Assembly: GCA_021604605.1 (NCBI GenBank)
Contig: BQJH01000064.1
Location: forward strand, 1-12,319
Length of the DNA stretch: 12,319 nt
Direction: 5' to 3'
Source: Hyphococcus sp.
GTDB taxonomy: Bacteria; Pseudomonadota; Alphaproteobacteria; Caulobacterales; Parvularculaceae
Notes under the pieces: model-generated
Databases searched by the model: none
The model's input: the letters and a program-made list of their open reading frames with translations, nothing else
Told to the model about the DNA's origin: nothing
Part shown: positions 1 to 6,315 of the stretch, piece by piece
Layout of the letters: each line of letters opens with the position of its first letter
How positions within the stretch are numbered: the stretch's first letter is position 1
Position numbers and translations under genes: made by a program

Positions 1-1
1 C

Positions 2-115
2 TTGCGAACACCGGCGGGCAAGCGCGTGATTTTCAGGAGCGTTATTTTACCGCTGAGCGAGAATGGCGTTGATGTCAGTCATGTTTTTGGCGCTGCTAAC
101 GGGCGCGGATTATAA
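2..115 (+). CDS. C-terminal fragment of a PAS_5-like (DUF1457) protein
   Basis: This is the last 37 residues of a protein whose start lies left of the window, read in the frame beginning at base 2 and ending at TAA 113-115. The visible tail contains RVIFRSVILPLSENG and VSHVFGAANGRGL. It lines up with the C-terminus of the complete gene at 228-719, which has LLLRVVTAPLADDG and ITHVVGAANGRF. The two are therefore tandem paralogues. The closing pattern (R-x-x-x-LPL-x-x-G ... V-x-x-GA) is typical of the PAS_5 family of small alphaproteobacterial proteins with a single PAS-like fold and no output domain. The ligand and partner are unknown. No start codon or N-terminus is visible, so full length cannot be judged. 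Confidence 0.7.
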   Translation: MRTPAGKRVIFRSVILPLSENGVDVSHVFGAANGRGL

Positions 116-227
116 GCGCCGTCGCTGATAATTCACATTTAGATTTAATTGTCCCGGCTTAAAAAACCCGCCGCTTAGAACCCTGTCGTAATCTTCATGG
201 GTAAGAGACGATTAAGGGGCGAGAGAG

Positions 228-719
228 ATGTTGAGCGATGTAGCAGCGCTTTTTGACGGCGTGGCGGTTGCGCCTGCGGCTGACCGGCGATTAACGAGAC
301 GATTGGTGGATGCCTGGGCGCGGGCGGCGCGCGGACATTTCCCAAGTTGGGACGCACTGCAGGAAATGGACATGGGCGACGACTGGCGCTGGATGTTTGC
401 TGTTGATCTCGAAAAGAGTGTCGGCTTCCCGTATTTCATTTATCTTGGTGAAAGCCTTGCGCGGCTTTCTGATGTGTATCTTTCCGGCCAGACCGACTGG
501 ACGATGTCGCTCCTGGAAAAAGCAACTTCCGATGTGTTTGCGGCCGCGGCGGCTGAGGCCCCCCACTTTCGGGAGGATACGCTGACCTTGTGCAATGGCC
601 GTCAATTGCTATTGCGGGTTGTCACCGCGCCTCTGGCTGATGACGGCAGCAATATCACGCATGTTGTCGGCGCTGCGAATGGGCGCTTTGCCCCGGAAGT
701 TCCGCTGGCGGCTGTGTAA
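228..719 (+). CDS. PAS_5-like (DUF1457) single-domain protein
   Basis: A complete 163-residue protein, probably cytoplasmic, with no signal peptide or membrane segment. The ATG at 228 is preceded by a good ribosome binding site (AAGGGGCGAGAG). Residues about 20-55 carry the pattern W-x-RAARG-x-FPSW-DALQ-EMDMGDDWRWMF, which resembles the opening of PAS_5 proteins, where a short helix leads into a statement of a sensor-like fold. The middle (FPYFIYLGESLARL) and the end (LLLRVVTAPLADDG, VVGAANGRF) fit the remaining strands of that fold. Known family members are orphan PAS proteins without an attached kinase or cyclase; no function is established that I can name. It follows the tail of a paralogue at 2-115, indicating a local duplication. 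It is convergent with the GNAT gene, with only 23 bp between stop codons. The family call is made from remembered patterns, not a search. Confidence 0.7.
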   Translation: MLSDVAALFDGVAVAPAADRRLTRRLVDAWARAARGHFPSWDALQEMDMGDDWRWMFAVDLEKSVGFPYFIYLGESLARLSDVYLSGQTDWTMSLLEKATSDVFAAAAAEAPHFREDTLTLCNGRQLLLRVVTAPLADDGSNITHVVGAANGRFAPEVPLAAV

Positions 720-742
720 CGAACCTATGTGTATGGTGAGGG

Positions 743-1237
743 CTAGATCTTCTTATACATGTAGACACTCGGGATCGCAGGGCCAAAACCGGCTTTCTCA
801 TAAGCGCGTCGCGCCGGTGCATGACTGGGGTCGCCTCCGGTGCCGACTGTGGCAACTAACATCCCGGCCTCGCGCATGTAGTTGATTGCATGCTTATACA
901 TAAAAGCACCAACACCTTTGCTTTGATGGTTGGGGTCGACGGCATTGAGATCGATCTCACCAGTTTTTGTTTCTTGATTCAAAGAGACCGAGCAAAAGCC
1001 AACAATCACGCCATTGTCTTTGACGACAAACAAGTCGTGCGTTGATACCGGTTTGCAAATCTGGTCAAGAAGTTCGCTTTGTTCTTTTTCTGCCGTTGAT
1101 AAGGCGACTGCCGCGATCTCGGCGCCGACAATATCTCTGAAAGATTGGAAGACTGGCTTGAACGCAGCTTCGCGTATTTCATGCAGCCGTTTTAGATTTT
1201 CTGGCTGAAATTTACAGATCTCAAAAATCTTATTCAT
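743..1237 (-). CDS. GNAT-family N-acetyltransferase
   Basis: A 164-residue protein that fits one complete GNAT domain, predicted to move an acetyl group from acetyl-CoA to an amine. The substrate cannot be read from the sequence. The acetyl-CoA pyrophosphate-binding motif A is visible as VDPNHQSKGVGAFMYKHA, with Q105-S-K-G108-V-G110 matching the family's Q/R-x-x-G-x-G/A. Motif B follows as HAPARRAYEKAGF (about 139-151), the usual helix and beta-bulge before the last strand. Residues 68-85 (DLFVVKDNGVIVGFCSVS) form the expected central strands. The ATG at 1237 has only a weak purine-rich site upstream. It is read divergently from mmsA across a 150-bp gap and convergently with the PAS gene, so it is probably its own transcription unit. 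Confidence 0.85.
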   Translation of the reverse strand: MNKIFEICKFQPENLKRLHEIREAAFKPVFQSFRDIVGAEIAAVALSTAEKEQSELLDQICKPVSTHDLFVVKDNGVIVGFCSVSLNQETKTGEIDLNAVDPNHQSKGVGAFMYKHAINYMREAGMLVATVGTGGDPSHAPARRAYEKAGFGPAIPSVYMYKKI

Positions 1238-1282
1238 TTGGCGTTCTCAGAGTTTAGCCGTGACGAAATATGTGGCTGCTAT

Positions 1283-1301
1283 ATATTTTGCAACAAAATA
1301 T
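1283..1301. promoter_or_regulatory. Perfect palindrome between GNAT gene and mmsA, candidate operator
   Basis: ATATTTTG (1283-1290), a three-base spacer CAA, then CAAAATAT (1294-1301) form a perfect 8-bp inverted repeat. It sits about 87 bp before the mmsA start and about 46 bp before the start of the divergent GNAT gene, where a dimeric repressor or activator could control either gene. On the minus strand TTGCAA followed 17 bases later by TATTTC could be a poor promoter for the GNAT gene, which would put the palindrome over its -35 region. I do not recognise the motif as that of a known valine-pathway regulator, and no regulator gene is in the window. Confidence 0.45.
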
Positions 1302-1387
1302 GGCGCGCGCGTAAGTGTCTTTACCCCGGCCTTTCTCGCGTCTAGGTTCCAGCCAAATTTGACCTCATTAATTGGCAAGGAGCGAAT

Positions 1388-2884
1388 ATGAGCGCGGAAC
1401 TCGGGCATTTCATCAATGGAAAAGCAGTATCAGGCGCATCAGGGCGTTTGCATGATATTTTCAACCCGACAACAGGCGAAGTTCAGTCAAAAGTCGCGCT
1501 AGCGAGCCGTGATGAGCTGACAAAAGCCGTCGATGCTGCGCAAGCGGCGTTTCCGGCCTGGGCGGCGACCAATCCGCAAAAGCGTGCGCGGGTGATGTTC
1601 AAGTTTAAAGACCTTGTTGAAAAGGACATGGACAATCTTGCGAAGATGCTGTCTTCGGAACATGGCAAGATCCTCCCGGATGCGCGCGGCGATGTGCAAC
1701 GCGGGCTCGAGGTGATCGAATTTGCTTGCGGTATTCCGCATCTGCAAAAGGGCGAATACACAGAGGCCGCAGGGCCGGGCATTGATGTTTATTCCATGCG
1801 TCAGCCGCTTGGGGTTGTGGCGGGGATTACGCCGTTTAACTTCCCGGCGATGATCCCGATGTGGATGTTCGGCGTCGCGATTGCTTGCGGCAATACTTTT
1901 ATCAACAAACCATCCGAAAAAGATCCGTCCGTGCCGTTGCGGCTGGCGGAGTTAATGATGGAAGCAGGCGCGCCGGAAGGCGTCTTGAATGTCGTCAATG
2001 GCGATAAAGAAGCAGTGGACGCAATCATCGAAGACCCGCGCGTTAAAGCGATTTCTTTTGTGGGGTCATCTGACATCGCCCAATATATTTACACCAACGG
2101 CACGGCGCACAATAAGCGCGTGCAAGCGTTTGGCGGCGCCAAAAACCACATGATCATCATGCCCGATGCGGACATGGACAATGTGGTCAATCAGTTGATT
2201 GGCTCCGCCTACGGATCAGCGGGCGAGCGCTGCATGGCGACGCCGGTTGCCGTGCCGGTCGGTGAGGGGACAGCAGATACGCTGATCTCTATGTTAAAAC
2301 CAAAAGTTGAAAGCCTTCGTATTGGCCCGTCAATGTCGGAAGATTCTGACCTTGGTCCGTTGGTCTCTGCGGCTCACCGTGACCGTGTCGCAGGGTATAT
2401 CCAGATGGCGGTGGATGAGGGGCAGGACCTGCTGGTCGATGGCCGTGATTTCTCGCTGCAGGGTTACGAGAATGGTTTCTTCATGGGCGGCACGCTTCTG
2501 GATAACGCCAAACCTGATCACCAATCTTATCAGGAAGAGATTTTTGGGCCAGTCTTGCAAATTGTCCGGGCGGACAATTTTGAGCACGCAACGGCGCTGC
2601 CATCCGATCACCAATATGGCAATGGCGTCGCGATCTTTACGCGTAGTGGTTCTGCGGCGCGCGAGTTTGCCCAAAAGGTCAATGTCGGCATGGTCGGCGT
2701 CAACGTGCCAATTCCTGTGCCGGTCGCCTATCACACATTTGGCGGTTGGAAACGGTCAGGCTTTGGCGACACCAATCAGCATGGGCCAGAAGGCGTAAAG
2801 TTCTGGACGAAGGTGAAAACCATCACTCAGCGCTGGCCGGAAGATGTTCAGGGCTCGGAGTTTGTTATTCCAACGATGGGATAG
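1388..2884 (+). CDS. mmsA: Methylmalonate-semialdehyde dehydrogenase (CoA-acylating)
   Basis: This 498-residue enzyme is predicted to convert methylmalonate semialdehyde, NAD+ and CoA to propionyl-CoA, CO2 and NADH, the last step of the distal valine pathway. Length is normal for the family. The aldehyde-dehydrogenase landmarks are present: ITPFNFPAMIPMWMF with N151, the NAD-binding lysine K174 in FINKPSEKDPS, and the catalytic cysteine C282 in SAGERCMA. The segment AFGGAKNH (about 247-254) replaces the E-L-G-G-K-type motif of ordinary aldehyde dehydrogenases. That lack of the general-base glutamate is characteristic of the CoA-dependent MmsA subgroup. EEIFGPVLQ lies near 385. The ATG follows AAGGAG at good spacing. 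It is the first gene of the long plus-strand run and is separated from its pathway partners by three unrelated genes. Confidence 0.95.
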   Translation: MSAELGHFINGKAVSGASGRLHDIFNPTTGEVQSKVALASRDELTKAVDAAQAAFPAWAATNPQKRARVMFKFKDLVEKDMDNLAKMLSSEHGKILPDARGDVQRGLEVIEFACGIPHLQKGEYTEAAGPGIDVYSMRQPLGVVAGITPFNFPAMIPMWMFGVAIACGNTFINKPSEKDPSVPLRLAELMMEAGAPEGVLNVVNGDKEAVDAIIEDPRVKAISFVGSSDIAQYIYTNGTAHNKRVQAFGGAKNHMIIMPDADMDNVVNQLIGSAYGSAGERCMATPVAVPVGEGTADTLISMLKPKVESLRIGPSMSEDSDLGPLVSAAHRDRVAGYIQMAVDEGQDLLVDGRDFSLQGYENGFFMGGTLLDNAKPDHQSYQEEIFGPVLQIVRADNFEHATALPSDHQYGNGVAIFTRSGSAAREFAQKVNVGMVGVNVPIPVPVAYHTFGGWKRSGFGDTNQHGPEGVKFWTKVKTITQRWPEDVQGSEFVIPTMG

Positions 2885-2888
2885 GCTT

Positions 2889-3707
2889 ATGGCTTTTAGT
2901 AAGGCGTGCCCACTCCCCGATCTTGGGTTGGCTAATGAAGAACCCGTTTGGCGATTCATGTCGCTAACAAAACTGCTAGACTTACTTATCTCGAACTCGC
3001 TCTACTTTACACAGATAAAAATTCTTCGTGAGAACGATCCTTACGAGTACGAACCTTGGGAGTTTGAGAGAAAAGTTGCAGAATATATAGATCAAGACGA
3101 TGAGGCGGCATTCCGATTTACCAGTGTTAACGATGAGGTTTCTTTAGAACTTAAAGAAAAGATGATAAAAAATACTCGTGAAACATTTGGTATGAGCGGG
3201 TTGAGGAATAGGCGCGGTGTTTGGGGGAGATCCATGTACGTTTCTTGCTGGCATGTTAGCAAAGATGAGCCTGCGGGTCTATGGAAGCAGTACTCAGATG
3301 AGTTTGAAGGAGTGGCAATAAAGTCAACTATCGGAGGATTGCGTGCTTCTTTGGATGCTGCTCCAGAAGAGTTGCATTTAGGTGTGATAAAATACGACAA
3401 CCCAAAAACTTACAATCAATATGATCTTAATCTTTTGTTTCCTGCATTTAGAAAAAGAAATAACTTTAAGCATGAGAATGAACTACGAATCCTCTTTTTC
3501 GATAGGGAACAAGATTTTGCGGATTCAGATAAGGTATATTCGCCTGGAATAAAAATTCCTTTTGAGCGTGCTAAGTTAATTTCTAAAATAGTGGTTGGAC
3601 CAAAGTGCGAAGGCTGGGTCTTGGACACCATTGAAAAAACTATCCACCAAATTTGTCCTGAACTTTCAGTAGAGCGTTCTGGGCTGTTAAATGTACCAGA
3701 TTATTAA
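2889..3707 (+). CDS. DUF2971-like protein of unknown function
   Basis: A 272-residue soluble protein starting 4 bp after the mmsA stop. I chose ATG 2889 because the earlier in-frame ATG (2844) lies inside mmsA. The Shine-Dalgarno signal is weak (GGGATAGG, very close to the start). The order of motifs resembles DUF2971: VWRFMSLTKLLDLL then LYFTQIKILRENDPYE (about 20-52), VSCWHVSKDEPAGLWKQYSD followed by FEGVAIKS (about 118-145), FRKRNNFKHENELRILF (about 187-203), and a closing IPFERAKLISKIVVGP. That family typically shows an F-S-x-n, M-W-x-x-Y, G-x-a-I and E-x-E-x-R-I series; its biochemical role is unknown. Base composition differs sharply from the neighbours: the 60-base rows at 3121 and 3421 contain about 32% and 27% G+C, whereas the flanking genes look well above 50%. 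This suggests recent acquisition. Confidence 0.75.
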   Translation: MAFSKACPLPDLGLANEEPVWRFMSLTKLLDLLISNSLYFTQIKILRENDPYEYEPWEFERKVAEYIDQDDEAAFRFTSVNDEVSLELKEKMIKNTRETFGMSGLRNRRGVWGRSMYVSCWHVSKDEPAGLWKQYSDEFEGVAIKSTIGGLRASLDAAPEELHLGVIKYDNPKTYNQYDLNLLFPAFRKRNNFKHENELRILFFDREQDFADSDKVYSPGIKIPFERAKLISKIVVGPKCEGWVLDTIEKTIHQICPELSVERSGLLNVPDY

Positions 3708-3710
3708 ATT

Positions 3711-3747
3711 TATGAGCTACCCACTTTTTGGCTAAAAAGTGGTCATA
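3711..3747. repeat. Interrupted inverted repeat between DUF2971-like and GFA genes
   Basis: CCACTTTTT (3721-3729) and AAAAAGTGG (3734-3742) form a perfect 9-bp stem with a 4-base loop (GGCT). Outside it, TATGA (3711-3715) pairs with TCATA (3743-3747) past a 5-base bulge on the left side. The element lies just after the DUF2971-like stop and ends close to the GFA ribosome binding site (AGAGGA). No T-run follows on the plus strand, so it is not a classical intrinsic terminator for transcription rightward. It may be an RNA processing or stability hairpin, a weak terminator, or a scar at the end of an inserted segment. A seven-codon ATG-to-TAA frame (3712-3735) overlaps it and is probably chance. 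Confidence 0.55.
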
Positions 3748-3755
3748 GAGGAAAA

Positions 3756-4172
3756 ATGAGGAATATGGAAAACCTCACCGGACAATGCCTGTGCGGCGCG
3801 ATCAAATTCTCTTGTCCCAAGGATGATTTGAAACCTGCCGATGCCTGCCACTGTTCTCAGTGTCGACGCTGGTCCGGTCATGTCTGGGCGAGCGTCAACG
3901 CGCCATACTCTGCCGTGATGATTGCAGATGAAAAAGGCGCGCTTAAATGGCATCGCGCATCGGATTACGCCCGCCGGGGTTTTTGCGGGAATTGCGGTTC
4001 ATCGCTGTTCTGGCAGGCTGACGGTCTCGATAAGCACAAAGACCGGATCGCGATCGCGCTGGGCGCACTTGACGCGCCAACCGGACTGGCTTTGACAGAA
4101 CATATCTTTATCACCGACAAGGGTGATTATTACTGCATTGCGGACGGGCTGCCGCAAAAGGATAAGTTTTAA
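3756..4172 (+). CDS. GFA/CENP-V-type zinc-binding protein
   Basis: A 138-residue protein filling one GFA domain (the fold shared by glutathione-dependent formaldehyde-activating enzyme and CENP-V). The zinc ligands are clear: C11-x-C13 in GQCLCGAIKF, C31-x-C33 and C36 in ACHCSQCRRWSG, and C77-x-x-C80 in FCGNCGSSLFW. C-terminal PTGLALTEHIFITDKGDYY also fits the family. Proteins of this group are often labelled glutathione-dependent formaldehyde-activating enzymes, but most have no demonstrated activity, so I give only the fold. The start at 3756 has AGAGGA just upstream; the in-frame ATG at 3765 is a possible alternative. It is 14 bp upstream of the DedA-like gene, so co-transcription is likely. 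No link to valine breakdown is evident. Confidence 0.88.
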   Translation: MRNMENLTGQCLCGAIKFSCPKDDLKPADACHCSQCRRWSGHVWASVNAPYSAVMIADEKGALKWHRASDYARRGFCGNCGSSLFWQADGLDKHKDRIAIALGALDAPTGLALTEHIFITDKGDYYCIADGLPQKDKF

Positions 4173-4186
4173 GAGGGGCAAGACGC

Positions 4187-4879
4187 TTGTTCGGGATTGA
4201 AGCAGCGGAAATGGCGATGCTGACCGGCTGGATGCTTTATGTAGCCATATTTTTGATGCCGTTTGTTCAGGAAGATGTCGCCGTTATTGGCGCCGCCACA
4301 GCATCGCTAAATGGGGCTGGCGAGACAGCGCTTATCCTGCCTTTGATCCTCCTGGGGCTATTAGGCAGCGACGCCTGGAAATATTGGATGGGCCGTCTCG
4401 CCCGGCGCTATGACTGGGCCCATAAATTTGCGGAAAAGCCAGGGGTCTCAATTGCTGGCGATCTGGTGCGTAAGGAATTCGTGCAGACCATGATGACCGC
4501 TCGATTTGTGCCGGGCACGCGCATTCCGACCTACATCGCCTGTGGTTTCTTTAAAGCGCATTACGGTAAATATATTATCGTCCTCGGTTTAACAGCGTCG
4601 CTGTATGTCGCGCTGATGTTTGGCTTGTTTCATGGGTTGGGTGCGGTTGCCGGTGAAAAAGCCAAGGTCTGGTTGCCAGTCATAGCGGTGACACTGTTGG
4701 TAATGTATATTGCGTTTCGTTGGATAACCCATCGCAACAACCAGCATGGACCGATGACGCCACTGACAGAAGAACCTGATCACCCCATGCCGGATATGCC
4801 GGGCTTTGGGGAAACGCCGTTGGAAACTGAAAACGACGATCAGGAAGACATCGAAGACGATCAAGATAAAAAGGAGTAG
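4187..4879 (+). CDS. DedA/VTT-family (SNARE-associated) membrane protein
   Basis: A 230-residue inner-membrane protein. I used the TTG at 4187 because GAGGGGC lies at suitable spacing; ATG 4211 is the main alternative and has a poorer site. Hydrophobic stretches fall near residues 15-40, 46-62, 128-155 and 161-180. Family signs are the acidic E29-D30 in a membrane re-entrant region, GLLGSDAWKYWMGR with D62, and RFVPGTRIPTYIACG (106-120), matching the F/R-x-PG-x-R segment of DedA proteins. DedA/VTT proteins are lipid scramblases or proton-linked transporters affecting envelope homeostasis; undecaprenyl-phosphate or phospholipid movement is known for some relatives. The substrate here is not deducible. 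The tail after about 185 is hydrophilic and very acidic (EDIEDDQDKKE), probably cytoplasmic and unstructured. The next gene begins 6 bp later, with its ribosome binding site inside this one's last codons. Confidence 0.8.
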   Translation: MFGIEAAEMAMLTGWMLYVAIFLMPFVQEDVAVIGAATASLNGAGETALILPLILLGLLGSDAWKYWMGRLARRYDWAHKFAEKPGVSIAGDLVRKEFVQTMMTARFVPGTRIPTYIACGFFKAHYGKYIIVLGLTASLYVALMFGLFHGLGAVAGEKAKVWLPVIAVTLLVMYIAFRWITHRNNQHGPMTPLTEEPDHPMPDMPGFGETPLETENDDQEDIEDDQDKKE

Positions 4880-4885
4880 CGCGTT

Positions 4886-6034
4886 ATGGATTTTGCGCTG
4901 ACAGAAGAACAGGAAGCCATTCAGGATATGGCGCAACGCTTTGCAGCGGACGAACTTGCGCCGCACACGGCACAATGGGATGAGAAGCATCATTTTCCTG
5001 TCGATGTCATTAAGAAGACAGCCGAGCTTGGTCTTGCGGGAATTTACACGCGCGATGATGTTGGCGGGTCCGGGTTAGGGCGCCTTGATGCTGCGTTGAT
5101 TTTTGAAGCTCTGTCGGCAGGATGCACATCAACGGCCGCGTTCATTTCCATTCACAATATGTGCTCATGGATGATTGACCGCTTCGGCTCTGAAGAATTG
5201 CGTCAGAAATATTGCCCGCAACTGACATCAATGGAGATGATCGCGAGTTACTGTTTGACGGAGCCGGGGTCTGGTTCTGATGCAGCGGCGCTCAAAACCA
5301 AAGCGGTTAAGGACGGCGATCATTACGTCTTGAATGGCTCTAAAGCGTTTATTTCCGGCGCCGGCACATCTGACCTTTATGTGGTCATGGTGCGCACCGG
5401 CGGTGACGGACCCAAAGGCATCTCGACTGTGTTGGTTGAAAACGGCACGCCGGGTCTTTCCTTTGGCGCGCAGGAGCGCAAGATGGGCTGGAATTCTCAG
5501 CCGACCGCTATCGTCAATTTTGAGGATTGCCGCATCCCGGTTTCAAACCTTGTGGGTGAAGAAGGCGATGGCTTCAAATTTGCGATGATGGGGCTAGATG
5601 GCGGGCGTCTGAACATTGCGGCCTGTTCGCTCGGCACTGCCAACGCAGCGTTAAAAACCGCGCTTGATTACGCCAATGAGCGCCAGGCGTTTGGCAAACG
5701 ACTGAACCAGCAACAGGCGTTGCAGTTCAAGCTTGCTGATATGGGGACGGAGTTGGAAGCGGCTCGCGTGATGCTTTATCAGGCGGCATGGAAACTCGAC
5801 AATAAAACGCCGGACGCGACACGCCATTGCGCTATGGCGAAGCGCTTTGTTACCGACACCGGGTTTAAAGTCGTCAATGACGCCCTGCAAATTCATGGCG
5901 GGTACGGATATTTAAAGGATTATCCGCTGGAGCGGATGTTGCGTGATGTGCGTGTCCATCAAATCCTTGAAGGCGCGAACGAAATTATGCGCGTCATCAT
6001 CGCACGGGATATGTTGAAGGAATATCAGGCTTAG
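4886..6034 (+). CDS. Isobutyryl-CoA dehydrogenase (acyl-CoA dehydrogenase family)
   Basis: A 382-residue flavoenzyme of standard length, predicted to oxidise isobutyryl-CoA to methacrylyl-CoA and pass electrons to electron-transfer flavoprotein. The FAD-contact motif SYCLTEPGSGSDAA (about 121-134) and the LNGSKAFISGAG block (149-160) are intact. The catalytic base is E362 in HQILEGANEIMR. Long stretches match what I recall of human ACAD8: GPKGIS, NGTPGLSFG, MGWNSQPT, NIAACSLG, and HGGYGYLKDYPLE. That supports the branched-chain isobutyryl-CoA assignment over a generic short-chain enzyme, though substrate choice should be confirmed by assay. AAGGAG precedes the ATG by 9 bases and overlaps the end of the DedA-like gene, so translation of the two may be linked. 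The remaining valine enzymes follow downstream. Confidence 0.92.
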   Translation: MDFALTEEQEAIQDMAQRFAADELAPHTAQWDEKHHFPVDVIKKTAELGLAGIYTRDDVGGSGLGRLDAALIFEALSAGCTSTAAFISIHNMCSWMIDRFGSEELRQKYCPQLTSMEMIASYCLTEPGSGSDAAALKTKAVKDGDHYVLNGSKAFISGAGTSDLYVVMVRTGGDGPKGISTVLVENGTPGLSFGAQERKMGWNSQPTAIVNFEDCRIPVSNLVGEEGDGFKFAMMGLDGGRLNIAACSLGTANAALKTALDYANERQAFGKRLNQQQALQFKLADMGTELEAARVMLYQAAWKLDNKTPDATRHCAMAKRFVTDTGFKVVNDALQIHGGYGYLKDYPLERMLRDVRVHQILEGANEIMRVIIARDMLKEYQA

Positions 6035-6051
6035 ATAGTGTGTGAGGCTGT

Positions 6052-6315
6052 ATGAGAATTCTTGGCGCTATCCTGCTTTTCCTCACCGGCGCGGCAAGCG
6101 TCGCGTATTCTTATATTGGAGCTTTTGTCACACTCGCAGGTGAGGTTGAGACTTCTCTGTATGGCGATGCGCCTTTGACAGCGGTGTCAAAAATTTTTCA
6201 ATTTATTAGTGCTGGCGAAATACCACAATTAACAGCCTTCCTCTACATCGGCGCTTTCATCATTGCTGTTTCTGTCGTCATACTCATCATGGGAAAAAGT
6301 CCAAGGAATGACTGA
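6052..6315 (+). CDS. Small two-helix membrane protein, unrecognised
   Basis: An 87-residue hydrophobic protein I cannot assign to a family. Two membrane segments are evident, about residues 3-29 (GAILLFLTGAASVAYSYIG) and 60-81 (AFLYIGAFIIAVSVVILIMG), joined by a polar loop and followed by a short basic end (GKSPRND). The N-terminus could instead be an uncleaved signal anchor. The ATG is preceded by TGAGG at short spacing. Its last codons overlap the hydrolase start by 8 bp, which suggests translational coupling and argues that the frame is really expressed. Base composition is a little more AT-rich than the flanking enzymes. It may be a membrane accessory for the pathway or simply a passenger. 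Confidence 0.7.
   Translation: MRILGAILLFLTGAASVAYSYIGAFVTLAGEVETSLYGDAPLTAVSKIFQFISAGEIPQLTAFLYIGAFIIAVSVVILIMGKSPRND

Noticed and set aside
99..122. Hairpin around the first stop codon (ACGGGCGC / GCGCCGT with one bulged G)
   Set aside because: It has no following T-run and includes coding bases, so I do not call it a terminator; GC-rich sequence gives such pairings by chance.
2307..2798. 163-codon plus-strand frame inside mmsA
   Set aside because: It is an alternate register of the well-supported mmsA gene and is rich in Arg, Ser, Trp and Cys with no family resemblance.
2889..3707. A defence or toxin role for the DUF2971-like gene
   Set aside because: No partner antitoxin, nuclease or other defence gene is adjacent, and I see no catalytic motif in the protein; only foreign composition and family resemblance are supported.
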